A stretch of DNA of 38,308 nt from Janthinobacterium sp. UMAB-56 (GCF_900095265.1 NZ_LT607675.1:1-38308); one strand, 5' to 3'. Positions 1-9,592 are shown, counted from the first letter of the stretch. Notes: generated by a model not told the origin, from the letters alone. Made by a program: numbers and translations.

Positions 1-3
1 ACC

Positions 4-822
4 TCAAATCATGCTGGTAGGGACAGCCCTCGTAAAGACGGCCCTGCTTTGACGCTTACGCTTGTTGTACTCGCGCCAGAAGTTTTCTCGCTGAGCGGAC
101 GTGAAACTAACTGAAGGAACTTTGGAAGAAACTCCCCCCTCAGTTGTGATGTAGTCTGAGAATTTCCCAATCTTTGCAAGTGTCTTTGTGTGGATGATGT
201 TCTTGAAGTCGTTTTTGTACTTGACTTCAATCTTGTCGCCACTCTTTGACCAATACACAGATCCATGCAGATGGATGATGTTGAGTTGAGGCACTCCATA
301 ATTGCTCCGCTCAAAAATACCGGTCTGGCATTGGAACGTGTTGAAGTTCTTTGCATGAAGATGCTTGCAATGAAATCCTGATGTTCCATCGTTCACCACG
401 AAATCATGCGAACCCTTCATGAGGATGTTGTCGGCACTATGAGCCAGGCATCCGTCATAGTTGGTCGTGAAAATATTGATTTTGCGGTTCAGGTCTTTTC
501 TTCGGTCAAGCAAGCCTAGCAAGGTCTTCAAGAAAACTTCGTAGTTTTCAAGATTAATTTTCCCTTTTGCCGTTGTGATATTTGCGGGGTTGAAGGTCTG
601 CACGGGCAGGATGCACATGTTGTAGTAGTGCATGAAGAGCGCGGTCTTCTTGTCAGGATTGTTCTCGTACCTCGTGGCAAGCGTCTCCACGGTTTCCCAT
701 TCCTCCTTGGCGTTCTTGATTGCCAAGCCCAATGTCGGAAACAAGTCGGCTGAAGCTCCAGAGCCAATGAGAATGTTAATATTTTTGTTGTATGCGTCCA
801 GCGGTTCGATTGACTCAAACAT
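4..822 (-). CDS. SIR2-like domain protein, C-terminus possibly frameshifted or truncated
   Basis: The protein shows a SIR2-like NAD-binding fold. Near the N-terminus is NILIGSGASADLF (GSGAS nucleotide-binding loop), around residue 118 is IFTTNYD, and around residue 182 is IIHLHGS. SIR2-like proteins of this type are mostly NAD-consuming effectors of antiphage systems; that role is inferred here. I chose the start at 822 because GGAGAAGAG sits directly upstream; an in-frame ATG at 894 would add 24 residues but has no ribosome binding site. In relatives as I remember them, the segment after a WREYNK-like motif continues for another ~80-100 residues. Here the reading turns into a basic tail after WREYNK and stops at position 4. 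A frameshift or a foreign end is possible. A partner gene such as a HerA-type ATPase would lie outside the window. Confidence 0.7.
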   Translation of the reverse strand: MFESIEPLDAYNKNINILIGSGASADLFPTLGLAIKNAKEEWETVETLATRYENNPDKKTALFMHYYNMCILPVQTFNPANITTAKGKINLENYEVFLKTLLGLLDRRKDLNRKINIFTTNYDGCLAHSADNILMKGSHDFVVNDGTSGFHCKHLHAKNFNTFQCQTGIFERSNYGVPQLNIIHLHGSVYWSKSGDKIEVKYKNDFKNIIHTKTLAKIGKFSDYITTEGGVSSKVPSVSFTSAQRENFWREYNKRKRQSRAVFTRAVPTSMI

Positions 823-894
823 CTCTTCTCCAATTATTGCGAAGTGGAAATTCCGGCTTCCACCTGTGGCGTCCGTCAGGAGGCTTCCCAGCAT

Positions 895-1216
895 ATTTTA
901 TGGGCGGCTCCGTTCTAGCAGGCAGCGGGCTACATTGACTTCCCCATTTTTTGTCTTCTGGTGCTCTCATCCTCGCAACAGCCCCCCCCCAGCTTGTCTA
1001 CGGTCAAGGCTCCCGACAAGCAGTAAAGGAATCATAGAAATCGACACTTGCTCTTCCTGGACATCAACTTGAACTCATCAAGCAGTTACCTCAAACACCA
1101 TGGACAGAGTGACAGTTCATCACTGACTGCGTCCAACGACCGCTTCTGGCCGAAGTCGGCCACGTTACTCTGCTAACCCCAGGTCAACGTTCTTGGGGTC
1201 ATGCCGCCTCAAACGA
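895..1216. other. Gene-free intergenic stretch with poly-C tract
   Basis: I see no convincing gene in these 322 bases. A run of nine C lies at 982-990. A weak hairpin at 1176-1199 (ACCCCA/TGGGGT, 12-nt loop) lies just past the end of the esterase gene and may help end its transcript, but it lacks a clear T-run. A short sequence at 1136-1152 resembles one at 3857-3873. Confidence 0.5.
1136..1152 (+). repeat. Short degenerate intergenic repeat (copy 1)
   Basis: The 17-mer acgaccgcttctggccg matches the sequence at 3857-3873 (atgactgtttctggccg) at 14 of 17 positions, and all three differences are C/T changes. Both copies flank accessory minus-strand genes. No function is known to me. Confidence 0.35.
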
Positions 1217-2416
1217 TTATTTCCCGCTCAGCAGCGCGCCGAGCTTGTCCCGAGTTTCCTTCATGTCACCCAGGCTCAGCCCTTTCCTGAAGCTTTCAAC
1301 GGCTTTTGGCTTGTCGCCCATGGCGGAATATAGATCGCCCAGGCAGTCGTAGGTATTGGGATCATTTGGATAGTATTGCTCCAGTTGCTGGAAAAAGTAG
1401 GCGGCTCGCTCATATTGTTTGCGATTCAAGAAGGCATATCCGTTCTTGACCAGCTCAGCACTGTTCGGTTGGATGCGATAGCCCATCTTTTTCGCCAGCG
1501 CCTGATAATGCACGGTATAGCGCTGTACCACGTCAAAGCCGGGATTGTCTACCTGGCTTCTATAGAATTTCAACCGGTAGTTATCGAAAATGAATCGCAA
1601 GGCATCATACTCCGCCGGTAGCGTCAGGGAACTGTGTGAATCGTCCGGATAATACTGTTGCCCCAGGCGCAAAGCCGTACCTTTGTGTTTGGAAAAATCA
1701 TCGATCAGTTCGAGATTGGCCCGAATCAGCTCGGTGTCGCTGCTTTTATCCTTGCGCACCTGCTGGAGACTGGGTTTGGTTTCCAGATGATTGGCCATGG
1801 CAATGAACAGGGTCTTGCCTTCGTAGGACGGCTGGCCCAGCACGTTTTTTGCCTCTTTAACAATATGATGTTTATTCCACCAGAGCGCGCCTTCCAGCGA
1901 GATATAGCTGTTAAACAGTTGCGGACGATGCACCAGAGTATGCACCACAGTCAAACCGCCCACGGAGTGCCCGACAAATGTGCGATACGGTGCACTACGG
2001 AACTTCGCGTCAACATGGGGGATCAGCTCTTTCTCTATATAGTCGAGAAATTGCTCCCCCTTGCCTTCGGAGTCCGGAAATTCCATATCCTTGCCGAAGG
2101 TAAGCTCAGCCAGCCTGTCGTCCTGCAGGATGCCAACGACAATCATCTTGGGCATCAGGTTTTCGCCGCTCAGGTGTTCGATCACCGCTACCAGTGCTTG
2201 AAATTGATCCTTCCCATCCAGCACATAAATCACCGGATAACGTTCGGCGCCATCGGCCTTGTAGCCTTCGGGTAGATGAACCCATATCGTGCGCTCGGCC
2301 TTCAGGATGGCGGAGGGAATCGTTTGGGTAAAACCGATCGTCAAAGGACGAGGTTCTTGTGTGTTACCGGTACAGGAAAAGAACAGTAGTGCAATGGACA
2401 GCAGTATTTTCTTCAT
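1217..2416 (-). CDS. Lipoprotein esterase (alpha/beta hydrolase) with C-terminal TPR repeats
   Basis: This 399-residue protein is a secreted esterase of the Fes/IroE/esterase-D type. The start at 2416 gives a lipoprotein signal (MKKILLSIALLFFSC, Cys15); a longer reading to 2488 would bury this signal, so the shorter start is preferred. The nucleophile elbow is GHSVGG (Ser151), and DDSH (His261) is the likely catalytic histidine. The last ~100 residues contain TPR-like helices (a YDCLGDLYSAMGDKPKAVES-type motif). It probably acts on ester-linked substrates at the periplasm or outer membrane; the substrate is unknown. It stands alone, with ~190 bp to its upstream neighbour. Confidence 0.85.
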   Translation of the reverse strand: MKKILLSIALLFFSCTGNTQEPRPLTIGFTQTIPSAILKAERTIWVHLPEGYKADGAERYPVIYVLDGKDQFQALVAVIEHLSGENLMPKMIVVGILQDDRLAELTFGKDMEFPDSEGKGEQFLDYIEKELIPHVDAKFRSAPYRTFVGHSVGGLTVVHTLVHRPQLFNSYISLEGALWWNKHHIVKEAKNVLGQPSYEGKTLFIAMANHLETKPSLQQVRKDKSSDTELIRANLELIDDFSKHKGTALRLGQQYYPDDSHSSLTLPAEYDALRFIFDNYRLKFYRSQVDNPGFDVVQRYTVHYQALAKKMGYRIQPNSAELVKNGYAFLNRKQYERAAYFFQQLEQYYPNDPNTYDCLGDLYSAMGDKPKAVESFRKGLSLGDMKETRDKLGALLSGK

Positions 2417-2610
2417 CGGGTTCCACGGGATTGGATAGAAGGGACGTTCGCGCGGCAACCAATTGAAGCAAATAAACATGAAGCGCAAAGATTTACTAAG
2501 TTTGCCTTATTTGCACTAGTCCTGCAATGTGTCTTGCGCTCGCCAATGTCGGCTCCTGGGCCGGTTGCAGATGAATATAAACGACTGGTGACGAAATCCT
2601 GTACTGAAAA

Positions 2611-3303
2611 CTATGAATATAGCAATGTGGCCAAGATAAAATAGCTAACCAGCAGGATGCCCGGGAGCTGAAGCCAGGAAAATTCATATCTGAATCGAAA
2701 ACGGCGTTTTGGCATTTTCTGCGTCAACGATTTCGGCGGAACGATTTGCGGTGGCCATGCAAAGGGAGCAATCCCATCCACAGGTGGCCAGGATTCAAAA
2801 CGATAAGCGTAAGCATCAAAGTTCGTTCTATTAAACCGGTTCTGTTCTTGAACTGCTTGATTGAAGGCAACCTCGCCAGGGGATGCGACATCCTCTCCGT
2901 CTGCATGGAAATAGCCTTCGCTTTCCTTCGCCAGTATTGCCATCGAGAGTATTTGCATGGCAGCAGTGGACTCGTTTCTTCCTGCGGCCGTCCTGGAGAT
3001 CATCGTATAGCTGTAGATACCGACGCCTCTTGGCGGCCACAGCATGCTGCGAGGTTCTTTCTTTCCTCTTTTTTGTACGCCAAATTCAAACGCAATCAGC
3101 AAGGGGGTTGCGGGTTCCAGACGCAGGAATTCAGCTGGCGTCTTAGTAACGCGTAGATAAAGGACTTGCTCTGCCGAAGACTTTGTCAACGTTAGGTCCG
3201 GATGCAGTTGCACATCAAAGCCAAGATTTGCGAATGCCTCAATGAACCGCACCTCCAGGCCATCGGTTTTTTTGCCAAGGAAAGCTGAAATATTAAGACT
3301 CAT
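2611..3303 (-). CDS. Hypothetical protein with a C-terminal membrane anchor
   Basis: I do not recognise this 230-residue protein. It has a mixed alpha/beta N-terminal part, with a hydrophobic strand-like segment around residues 85-95 (TPLLIAFEFGV). A Pro/Trp-rich linker follows around residues 170-190, then a basic patch (KMPKRRFRFR) and a final hydrophobic segment (LPGILLVSYFILATLLYS). This predicts a C-terminal membrane anchor with the bulk in the cytoplasm. Base composition is lower in GC than the atp and catabolic regions. The next gene upstream on the same strand is also unrecognised. Orphan immunity or defence functions are conceivable but unsupported. Confidence 0.6.
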   Translation of the reverse strand: MSLNISAFLGKKTDGLEVRFIEAFANLGFDVQLHPDLTLTKSSAEQVLYLRVTKTPAEFLRLEPATPLLIAFEFGVQKRGKKEPRSMLWPPRGVGIYSYTMISRTAAGRNESTAAMQILSMAILAKESEGYFHADGEDVASPGEVAFNQAVQEQNRFNRTNFDAYAYRFESWPPVDGIAPFAWPPQIVPPKSLTQKMPKRRFRFRYEFSWLQLPGILLVSYFILATLLYS

Positions 3304-3427
3304 CGTCGGGACCGAATGTAGCCATGAATGGTGATTTACTGTTGGAAATGGGACGGGCGGTACAGAATCGTAACGTCTTCTCTTGGCCGGTTACCATCGT
3401 TGCCAGGTTCCGCCCCAAAGCGGTCCT

Positions 3428-3826
3428 TCAACTGCTGAGTAAAGACGTGATTTCTCGCCACCTGATACTGTGCGGGAGCTCGTTACCGTGCAAGAACGCG
3501 GTGAAATATTGAGTAACCAACGGAGCTGATAGCCATTCGTCGGCTCGAAGCCTTACCTGGCCGCCGCTGAAGGCGAGGATAGTACCATCTGGATGTATGC
3601 CGCTCGGCGTCTCAAGATACGCGCGGAAGTGCTTTCCATCAACTACAGTACGTTTTTCAAGTAGGCAGGTAAGGCCACCTCCTGCCACTTGAAGATAATC
3701 CCCAAGCTCATCTGTCAACGACGCAAAAGATGATGGGCCATATGAGCGCAATTTCGCAATCTGTGAACTTACTTGACTAGCTGTTGGGTCTTGTTTCGGC
3801 TGCTTTTTCTCGACTTCGAATAACAC
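3428..3826 (-). CDS. Hypothetical protein, GTG start
   Basis: I do not recognise this 132-residue soluble protein. The start is set at a GTG at 3826 because AAGGA lies six bases upstream (3833-3837). An ATG at 3880 would add 18 residues without a ribosome binding site. The sequence begins VLFEVEKKQPKQDPT and has a Gly-rich middle (YLQVAGGGLTCLLE) followed by beta-strand-like stretches. Size and style resemble immunity-type proteins of toxin clusters, but no toxin gene is visible nearby. Transcription may run on toward 3303, where the gap is about 125 bp. Confidence 0.55.
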   Translation of the reverse strand: MLFEVEKKQPKQDPTASQVSSQIAKLRSYGPSSFASLTDELGDYLQVAGGGLTCLLEKRTVVDGKHFRAYLETPSGIHPDGTILAFSGGQVRLRADEWLSAPLVTQYFTAFLHGNELPHSIRWREITSLLSS

Positions 3827-3856
3827 ATCATATCCTTGGAAAACTAGCTGATGTAA

Positions 3857-3873
3857 ATGACTGTTTCTGGCCG
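3857..3873 (+). repeat. Short degenerate intergenic repeat (copy 2)
   Basis: The sequence atgactgtttctggccg is similar to positions 1136-1152 (14 of 17 bases). Its meaning is unknown. Confidence 0.35.
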
Positions 3874-4075
3874 GTAGCACGTATATCAGAACGCTAACCC
3901 ATCTGACAACTAGTATCAGGTCAAGTGTCAGCTACTACCCCTTAATTAGCATAGTCATCGTTTGCTCACCCTTCAGGCTCTGCCCGGACTCACGCAAAAC
4001 AGCGCCGGACGACGAGTCCGCCAGTTCCTTTGGCGCTGCTCATCACTGCAAACGATGCGGCATCGCTCGCCTGCT

Positions 4076-4118
4076 ACTGCCGCACAGGCCCTGGCAGATG
4101 CAGGGCCTGTGCGGCAGT
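4076..4118 (-). terminator. Strong hairpin after the CsgG/DUF4810/GNA1162 operon
   Basis: The 18-bp arms at 4076-4093 and 4101-4118 pair perfectly around the 7-nt loop gcagatg. The hairpin lies 11 bp past the stop of the last operon gene, so it is a likely terminator. It lacks a long T-run on the minus strand, so rho independence is uncertain. Confidence 0.6.
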
Positions 4119-4129
4119 TTAGCGGACGC

Positions 4130-4792
4130 TTACTGCGCCAGGTAGCGTTCCGAACGTGGGCCGTACAGCAAGCCGTTCGGCACGCCGGCCGACAGCAGCC
4201 GCGCATTCGCCGTGCCGGCGATAGGATGGCTGGCATCGGTGCTGGTGTTGATGATCTGCTTGACTGCCGCCGTCACCAGCGCGCCGATCAGGCCGCCGCC
4301 ACCGCTATTGTTGCCTTCGTTGCTGGAAGCGCTGGCCGCGCCCTGCCACAGCAAGGTGCCCGTCTTCAGGTCGACCAGCTTGGCATCGACCGAGACCACC
4401 GTCACGCTGTCGATCACGGCGTAGGTCGTGCCGTACTTGGAGATCGTCACGTACAGGCCCGCATCGGCGCCAAAGATCTCGTTGAGCTTTTTCGCATCGA
4501 CACCGTGGATATCGGCGGCATTCGTCAAGCCGTTCTGCTTGAAGGTTTCACCGACGACGGCCACCGGCAGCACGTAGTAGCCCGCTTCGGCCAGCGGATA
4601 GGTCACTTGCGCATAGACGCTGTTGCCCGCATTGACTTCAGGCGAGTTGTTCAATGGCGGCAAGACCACGATGGAACGTGGCTTGGCCGCCTTGAAGGCG
4701 GTGTAATCGTATGCCGCCTGCTTGGTGGCGCAGCCGACCATGAAGATGGCGGGACCGAGGCACAGGGCCATTTTCAACATGCGCGACATCAT
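4130..4792 (-). CDS. GNA1162-like (DUF799) lipoprotein
   Basis: This 220-residue lipoprotein has a signal peptide ending in MVGC (Cys21). The mature part starts with a Ser-Ile-Val-Val-Leu-Pro-Pro-Leu-Asn-Asn-Ser strand, typical of the GNA1162/DUF799 family, whose fold resembles TolB-N-like domains. A Gly/Asn/Ser-rich stretch (SNEGNNSGGGG) lies before an amphipathic helix around residues 155-180. It is the last gene of a three-gene set with a DUF4810 lipoprotein and a CsgG-like lipoprotein. Its start overlaps the preceding stop by four bases (ATGA), so translation is probably coupled. The family is thought to act with CsgG-like partners at the outer membrane; the exact role is not established. 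Confidence 0.88.
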   Translation of the reverse strand: MMSRMLKMALCLGPAIFMVGCATKQAAYDYTAFKAAKPRSIVVLPPLNNSPEVNAGNSVYAQVTYPLAEAGYYVLPVAVVGETFKQNGLTNAADIHGVDAKKLNEIFGADAGLYVTISKYGTTYAVIDSVTVVSVDAKLVDLKTGTLLWQGAASASSNEGNNSGGGGLIGALVTAAVKQIINTSTDASHPIAGTANARLLSAGVPNGLLYGPRSERYLAQ

Positions 4793-5160
4793 AATTTCTC
4801 GCCTTTTTTCAATTTACCCAACAGGAAGTCCATGTACGGCGTCGATTCCGGGAAAAGTTTTTTCTCGTCTTCGAACTGCGCTTCGACCTGCTCCGGCTTG
4901 CCGGCGATCGAGTACAGCATGCCCAGGTGGGCATGGAAACCCGGCGGCGCGTGATTGCCCTTGGCAGCGATCACTTGCAAGTCTTTTTCCATGGCGGCCA
5001 TCTGCTGCTCGGGACTTTCGCCCTTCAGGTATTCGTACACCTGCGGCTGGTAGCCTTCCCATTGGTACAGGGTCTTCGATTGCGTGGCGCAACCGGTCAG
5101 TGCGGCACAGGCGAGCAGGGCCAGCAGGGCAGCGCCCTTGTTCATCATTGTCTGTTTCAT
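4789..5160 (-). CDS. DUF4810 lipoprotein
   Basis: This small lipoprotein (123 residues) has a lipobox LTGC at Cys24. The mature region, starting ATQSKTLYQWEGYQPQVYEY, matches the DUF4810 family as I know it. Helical pairs around residues 75-115 look TPR-like (HAHLGMLYSIAGKPEQVEAQ). AAGG lies upstream of the start at 5160. It sits between the CsgG-like and GNA1162-like genes in a compact operon; the trio recurs in many proteobacteria, which suggests one envelope complex. Confidence 0.85.
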   Translation of the reverse strand: MKQTMMNKGAALLALLACAALTGCATQSKTLYQWEGYQPQVYEYLKGESPEQQMAAMEKDLQVIAAKGNHAPPGFHAHLGMLYSIAGKPEQVEAQFEDEKKLFPESTPYMDFLLGKLKKGEKL

Positions 5161-5168
5161 GGGATACC

Positions 5169-5843
5169 TTATTGTTTGCGCATTGCGCCCGCTTCGACGC
5201 CAGCGACCAGGCGCTCTACCGCTTCGCGCATGGCCAGGTCGAGTACCTTGCCGTTAAGGGTGGCGTCATAGCTGGCGGTGCCGCCAAAACCCAGCACTTC
5301 GCGGTTCGACAGACTGTATTCACCAGCGCCCGAGCTCGAAAACACAACTTCCGAGGTGGCGATGTTGACGACGTTCAGCGTGACTTTGGCATACGCCACT
5401 TGCGTCTTGCCGCGGCCCATGATGCCGAACAATTGCTTGTCGCCTACTTCCTTGCGGCCGAATTCGGTCACGTCGCCGGTCACGACGAAGTCCGCGCCCT
5501 TGATGTTCTGGCCCTGCTTCTTGAAATCTGCTTCCTGCTTGAGCTCAGCCATATTGTCGCGGTCGAGAACGTTGAAACGGTTGGACGTCTGCAGGTGCGA
5601 AATCAGAATCGTTTTCGACTGGCTGCCCAGGCGGTCGACGCCATCGGAAAAGATGCCGCGCATGAAGTTCGAGCGGTTGTCGAACTTACCGACAGCGATC
5701 AGGGTGCGTGGACCAACATAGGGACGGGCTGCGCTAGCAACCGTGGGGACAGCCAGGGCTTGCGACGATTCGGAAGCACAGCCAGCCAGGGCCGCGCCAA
5801 TCAGCGCTGCAATCAACAACGCGCCGGGTTTATTCTTGTTCAT
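5169..5843 (-). CDS. CsgG/HfaB-like outer-membrane lipoprotein
   Basis: This 224-residue protein belongs to the CsgG family. The start at 5843 is chosen because AAGGG lies just upstream and the protein then begins with a lipoprotein signal ending LAGC (Cys22); a longer reading to 5954 would place basic and polar residues ahead of the signal. Family features include an early IAVGKFDNRSNF strand, a DVLDRDN-like segment (FNVLDRDNMAEL) and the ADFVVTGDVTEFG stretch. CsgG proteins form nonameric outer-membrane channels for curli or holdfast anchoring. No curlin subunit gene is present, so this is likelier a CsgG paralogue working with the two following lipoproteins. Confidence 0.88.
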   Translation of the reverse strand: MNKNKPGALLIAALIGAALAGCASESSQALAVPTVASAARPYVGPRTLIAVGKFDNRSNFMRGIFSDGVDRLGSQSKTILISHLQTSNRFNVLDRDNMAELKQEADFKKQGQNIKGADFVVTGDVTEFGRKEVGDKQLFGIMGRGKTQVAYAKVTLNVVNIATSEVVFSSSGAGEYSLSNREVLGFGGTASYDATLNGKVLDLAMREAVERLVAGVEAGAMRKQ

Positions 5844-6222
5844 AGTGCCCTTAAAAGATGGAGGATCAAGGATGTCCTTGCAACAATTAACTTTGAGCAA
5901 GTTACTTTCCTTAATGCAATTATATGTTATTGCATCTCTCGCAATTCTCTCCAAAAGTCACGACGCCCGCCGCGCGTGAAAACAAGAGCGAAAACGGCGC
6001 GCACACTGTGCGCTTTTCCGCCGCGAATGCCGTCGCTGCCGGCACAAGGCGACGCCGATTCAAACGTGCGACTGGCATGGCGCATTGCGGCGCATACTGA
6101 ATCGTGCATCGAGACAGGCCGCGCCAGCGGTGAGTGTCAGTGTGCAGGGCAGCGCAACAGGCGCTCCACCGTCATCGGCTGCAGCCCTCTCTCCATCGCC
6201 AGCCAACCCAAGGAGCAATCAG
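5844..6222. other. Divergent intergenic region between csgG-like operon and ATPase operon
   Basis: About 380 bases lie between divergent transcripts. The half next to csgG is AT-rich and holds a -10-like element with an inverted repeat (5915-5934). The half next to the atp operon is GC-rich; I cannot name a convincing promoter for the atp operon there. Open frames crossing it on both strands lack ribosome binding sites and family signatures. Confidence 0.45.
5915..5934 (-). promoter_or_regulatory. Putative promoter/operator of the csgG-like operon
   Basis: TGCAAT and ATTGCA form a perfect 6-bp inverted repeat with an 8-nt spacer. On the minus strand the repeat overlaps a consensus -10 hexamer TATAAT (5924 to 5919), about 75 bp before the csgG-like start. 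No good -35 is visible at 16-18 bp, so regulator-dependent transcription is plausible. Confidence 0.5.
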
Positions 6223-6408
6223 ATGAAAGCCGTCCAGAAGCCACCCATGAAGCCCGCCCCTCTCCCTTCGCCTGCGCCCAAGCCCAAGGTCACGCCTGCC
6301 GCCGAAAGCCACACTGAGCACGCCCTGGACGAAGCGCTTGCCGAAAGTTTTCCGTCCAGCGATCCGGTTGCGGTGACCGTACCCAAACCATCGAACAGCC
6401 CCCTATGA
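6223..6408 (+). CDS. 61-residue Pro/Ala-rich protein leading the N-ATPase operon
   Basis: This small gene has a strong ribosome binding site (AAGGAG, seven bases before ATG). Its stop is only six bases before atpD, so it is probably the first gene of the ATPase transcript. The N-terminal half is a low-complexity Lys/Pro/Ala stretch. The C-terminal half carries DEALAESFPSSDPVAV, which resembles an 'E-SFPASDP' motif that I know from short bacterial proteins of unknown function. There is no signal peptide or membrane segment. It is not one of the canonical N-ATPase subunits. The reading and operon position are well supported; the function is unknown. Confidence 0.7.
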   Translation: MKAVQKPPMKPAPLPSPAPKPKVTPAAESHTEHALDEALAESFPSSDPVAVTVPKPSNSPL

Positions 6409-8246
<1,838 letters not shown>

Positions 8247-8254
<8 letters not shown>

Positions 8255-8600
8255 CGAGACAGAGCAACAGGGCACCCCGCCACCGGCTTCGGCGCCCGAC
8301 TTCGCCGCCCGCATAGGCGCCAAGGCCGCGCGCAAGCGCAAGGCGCAGCGCCGTGATGACACCGGCCTCTGGTTCGGCCTGGGCATGATGGGCCTGATCG
8401 GCTGGTCGGTCGTGGTACCGACCCTGCTCGCCGCCGCACTGGGGCGGTGGATAGACGAAACCTACCCCGGCGGCCATTCGTGGGCCTTGGCCCTGCTGGT
8501 CGCCGGCCTGACGCTGGGCTGCATCAATGCCTGGTACTGGGTCGCGCAGCAGGACCGGGCCATGCGCGACGATGCAGCGACGGATGAACCGCCAGAATGA
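8247..8600 (+). CDS. atpQ: N-ATPase accessory membrane protein AtpQ (AtpZ/AtpI-like)
   Basis: This 117-residue protein has a charged N-terminus rich in Lys and Arg and two membrane helices (around residues 45-67 and 78-97). It matches the AtpZ/AtpI type usually found third in N-ATPase operons. Such proteins are thought to help c-ring assembly or divalent cation handling. The start at 8247 overlaps the atpC stop (ATGGATGA). Identification rests on topology, size and position. Confidence 0.88.
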
Positions 8601-8604
8601 GAAG

Positions 8605-8907
8605 ATGATGCACATATTGACATGGCTATTGACCGCGCTGGCCGGCGCCGCACTCGGTGTTTTTTTCTTTGGCGGCCTGTGGTGGACGGTGCGCGGCATG
8701 GTCGATTCCGGCCGTGGTGCCCTGTTCATGGCCGCCAGCCTGCTGCTGCGACTGGGCGTGACCGGCTATGGTTTCTATCTGGCCGCCGGCGGCCAGTGGC
8801 AAGGCTTGCTGGCCTGCCTGCTGGGCTTCCTGCTGGCGCGCAGCGCCGTGCTGCACCTGAGCGCCGCAAGCGCCCGCAAAGAGGCAAATCATGCACCTGA
8901 GTCCTGA
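8605..8907 (+). CDS. atpR: N-ATPase accessory membrane protein AtpR
   Basis: This small membrane protein of about 100 residues has three hydrophobic segments and the motif GVFFFGGLWWTVR near the N-terminus, characteristic of the AtpR family. The Arg residues at the membrane border (TVRG, LLLRLG) are typical. AtpR occurs only with N-ATPases, and its role in assembly or ion access is not settled. The start is uncertain: ATGs at 8605 and 8608 are adjacent, and one at 8584 would add seven residues. The end overlaps atpB by 17 bases. Confidence 0.87.
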   Translation: MMHILTWLLTALAGAALGVFFFGGLWWTVRGMVDSGRGALFMAASLLLRLGVTGYGFYLAAGGQWQGLLACLLGFLLARSAVLHLSAASARKEANHAPES

Positions 8908-9592
8908 CCAAGTCATCTACTGGCAACTCGGTTTATTCAAGCTCAACGCGACCATCGCCTTTACCTGGGCCTTGATGCTCGTCCTGAGCCTCGGCGCCTG
9001 GCTAGTCACGCGCAAGCTCTCGCACGGCATGGCGCGCTCACGCTGGCAAAGCGGCCTCGAAATCGTCATCACGGCCATCGAAGGGCAACTGGTCGACGTC
9101 GGGCTGGACGAGCCACGCCGCTACATCGGTTTCCTCGGCACCTTGCTGCTGTTCGTTGCCGCCGCCAGCCTCTGCACCATCATTCCCGGCTATGAACCGC
9201 CCACCGGCTCACTCTCGACGACCACCGCGCTGGCCTTGTGCGTACTCGTCGCCGTGCCGCTGTTCGGCATAGCCGGACAGGGAGTCAGAGGCTATCTTGC
9301 CTCGTATATCGAGCCAACCTGGCTCATGCTGCCGTTTAACCTGATCAGCGAACTGTCGCGCACGCTCGCCCTGGCAGTGCGCCTTTTCGGCAACATGATG
9401 AGCGGCGCCATGATCGTCGCGATCCTGCTGACGATTACACCGTTCATCTTTCCCGTCCTGATGACCTTGCTCGGGCTGCTGACGGGTTTGGTGCAAGCGT
9501 ATATTTTCTTCATCCTCGCCGCCGTCTACATCGCGGCGGCAACCCGGGTCCGCAAGCGGGCAGACGAAGATGCCGGGCCGACCGCAGCATGA
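8891..9592 (+). CDS. atpB: N-type ATPase subunit a
   Basis: This is the membrane stator subunit a (233 residues), which provides the ion half-channels. The essential arginine lies in VRLFGNMMSG (Arg164), matching Arg210 of the E. coli protein. An LPFNLISELSRTLAL segment precedes it, and several membrane helices are evident. It lacks the long N-terminus of many housekeeping a subunits, as is normal for the N-type. AGAGG-like bases lie before the start. Confidence 0.94.
   Translation: MHLSPDQVIYWQLGLFKLNATIAFTWALMLVLSLGAWLVTRKLSHGMARSRWQSGLEIVITAIEGQLVDVGLDEPRRYIGFLGTLLLFVAAASLCTIIPGYEPPTGSLSTTTALALCVLVAVPLFGIAGQGVRGYLASYIEPTWLMLPFNLISELSRTLALAVRLFGNMMSGAMIVAILLTITPFIFPVLMTLLGLLTGLVQAYIFFILAAVYIAAATRVRKRADEDAGPTAA

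Larger units (their letters stand above)
3827..4129. other. Gene-free stretch with terminator hairpin
   Basis: No gene is supported here. The stretch holds the promoter region of the hypothetical gene starting at 3826, copy 2 of the short repeat (3857-3873), and the strong hairpin at 4076-4118. Long plus-strand open frames crossing into 4130-4954 are antisense shadows of the lipoprotein genes. Confidence 0.5.

Noticed and set aside
3962..6317. Long plus-strand open frames (3962-4954 and 4722-6317)
   Set aside because: They run antisense to the three lipoprotein genes, have no ribosome binding sites and no recognisable motifs. High GC keeps opposite frames open.
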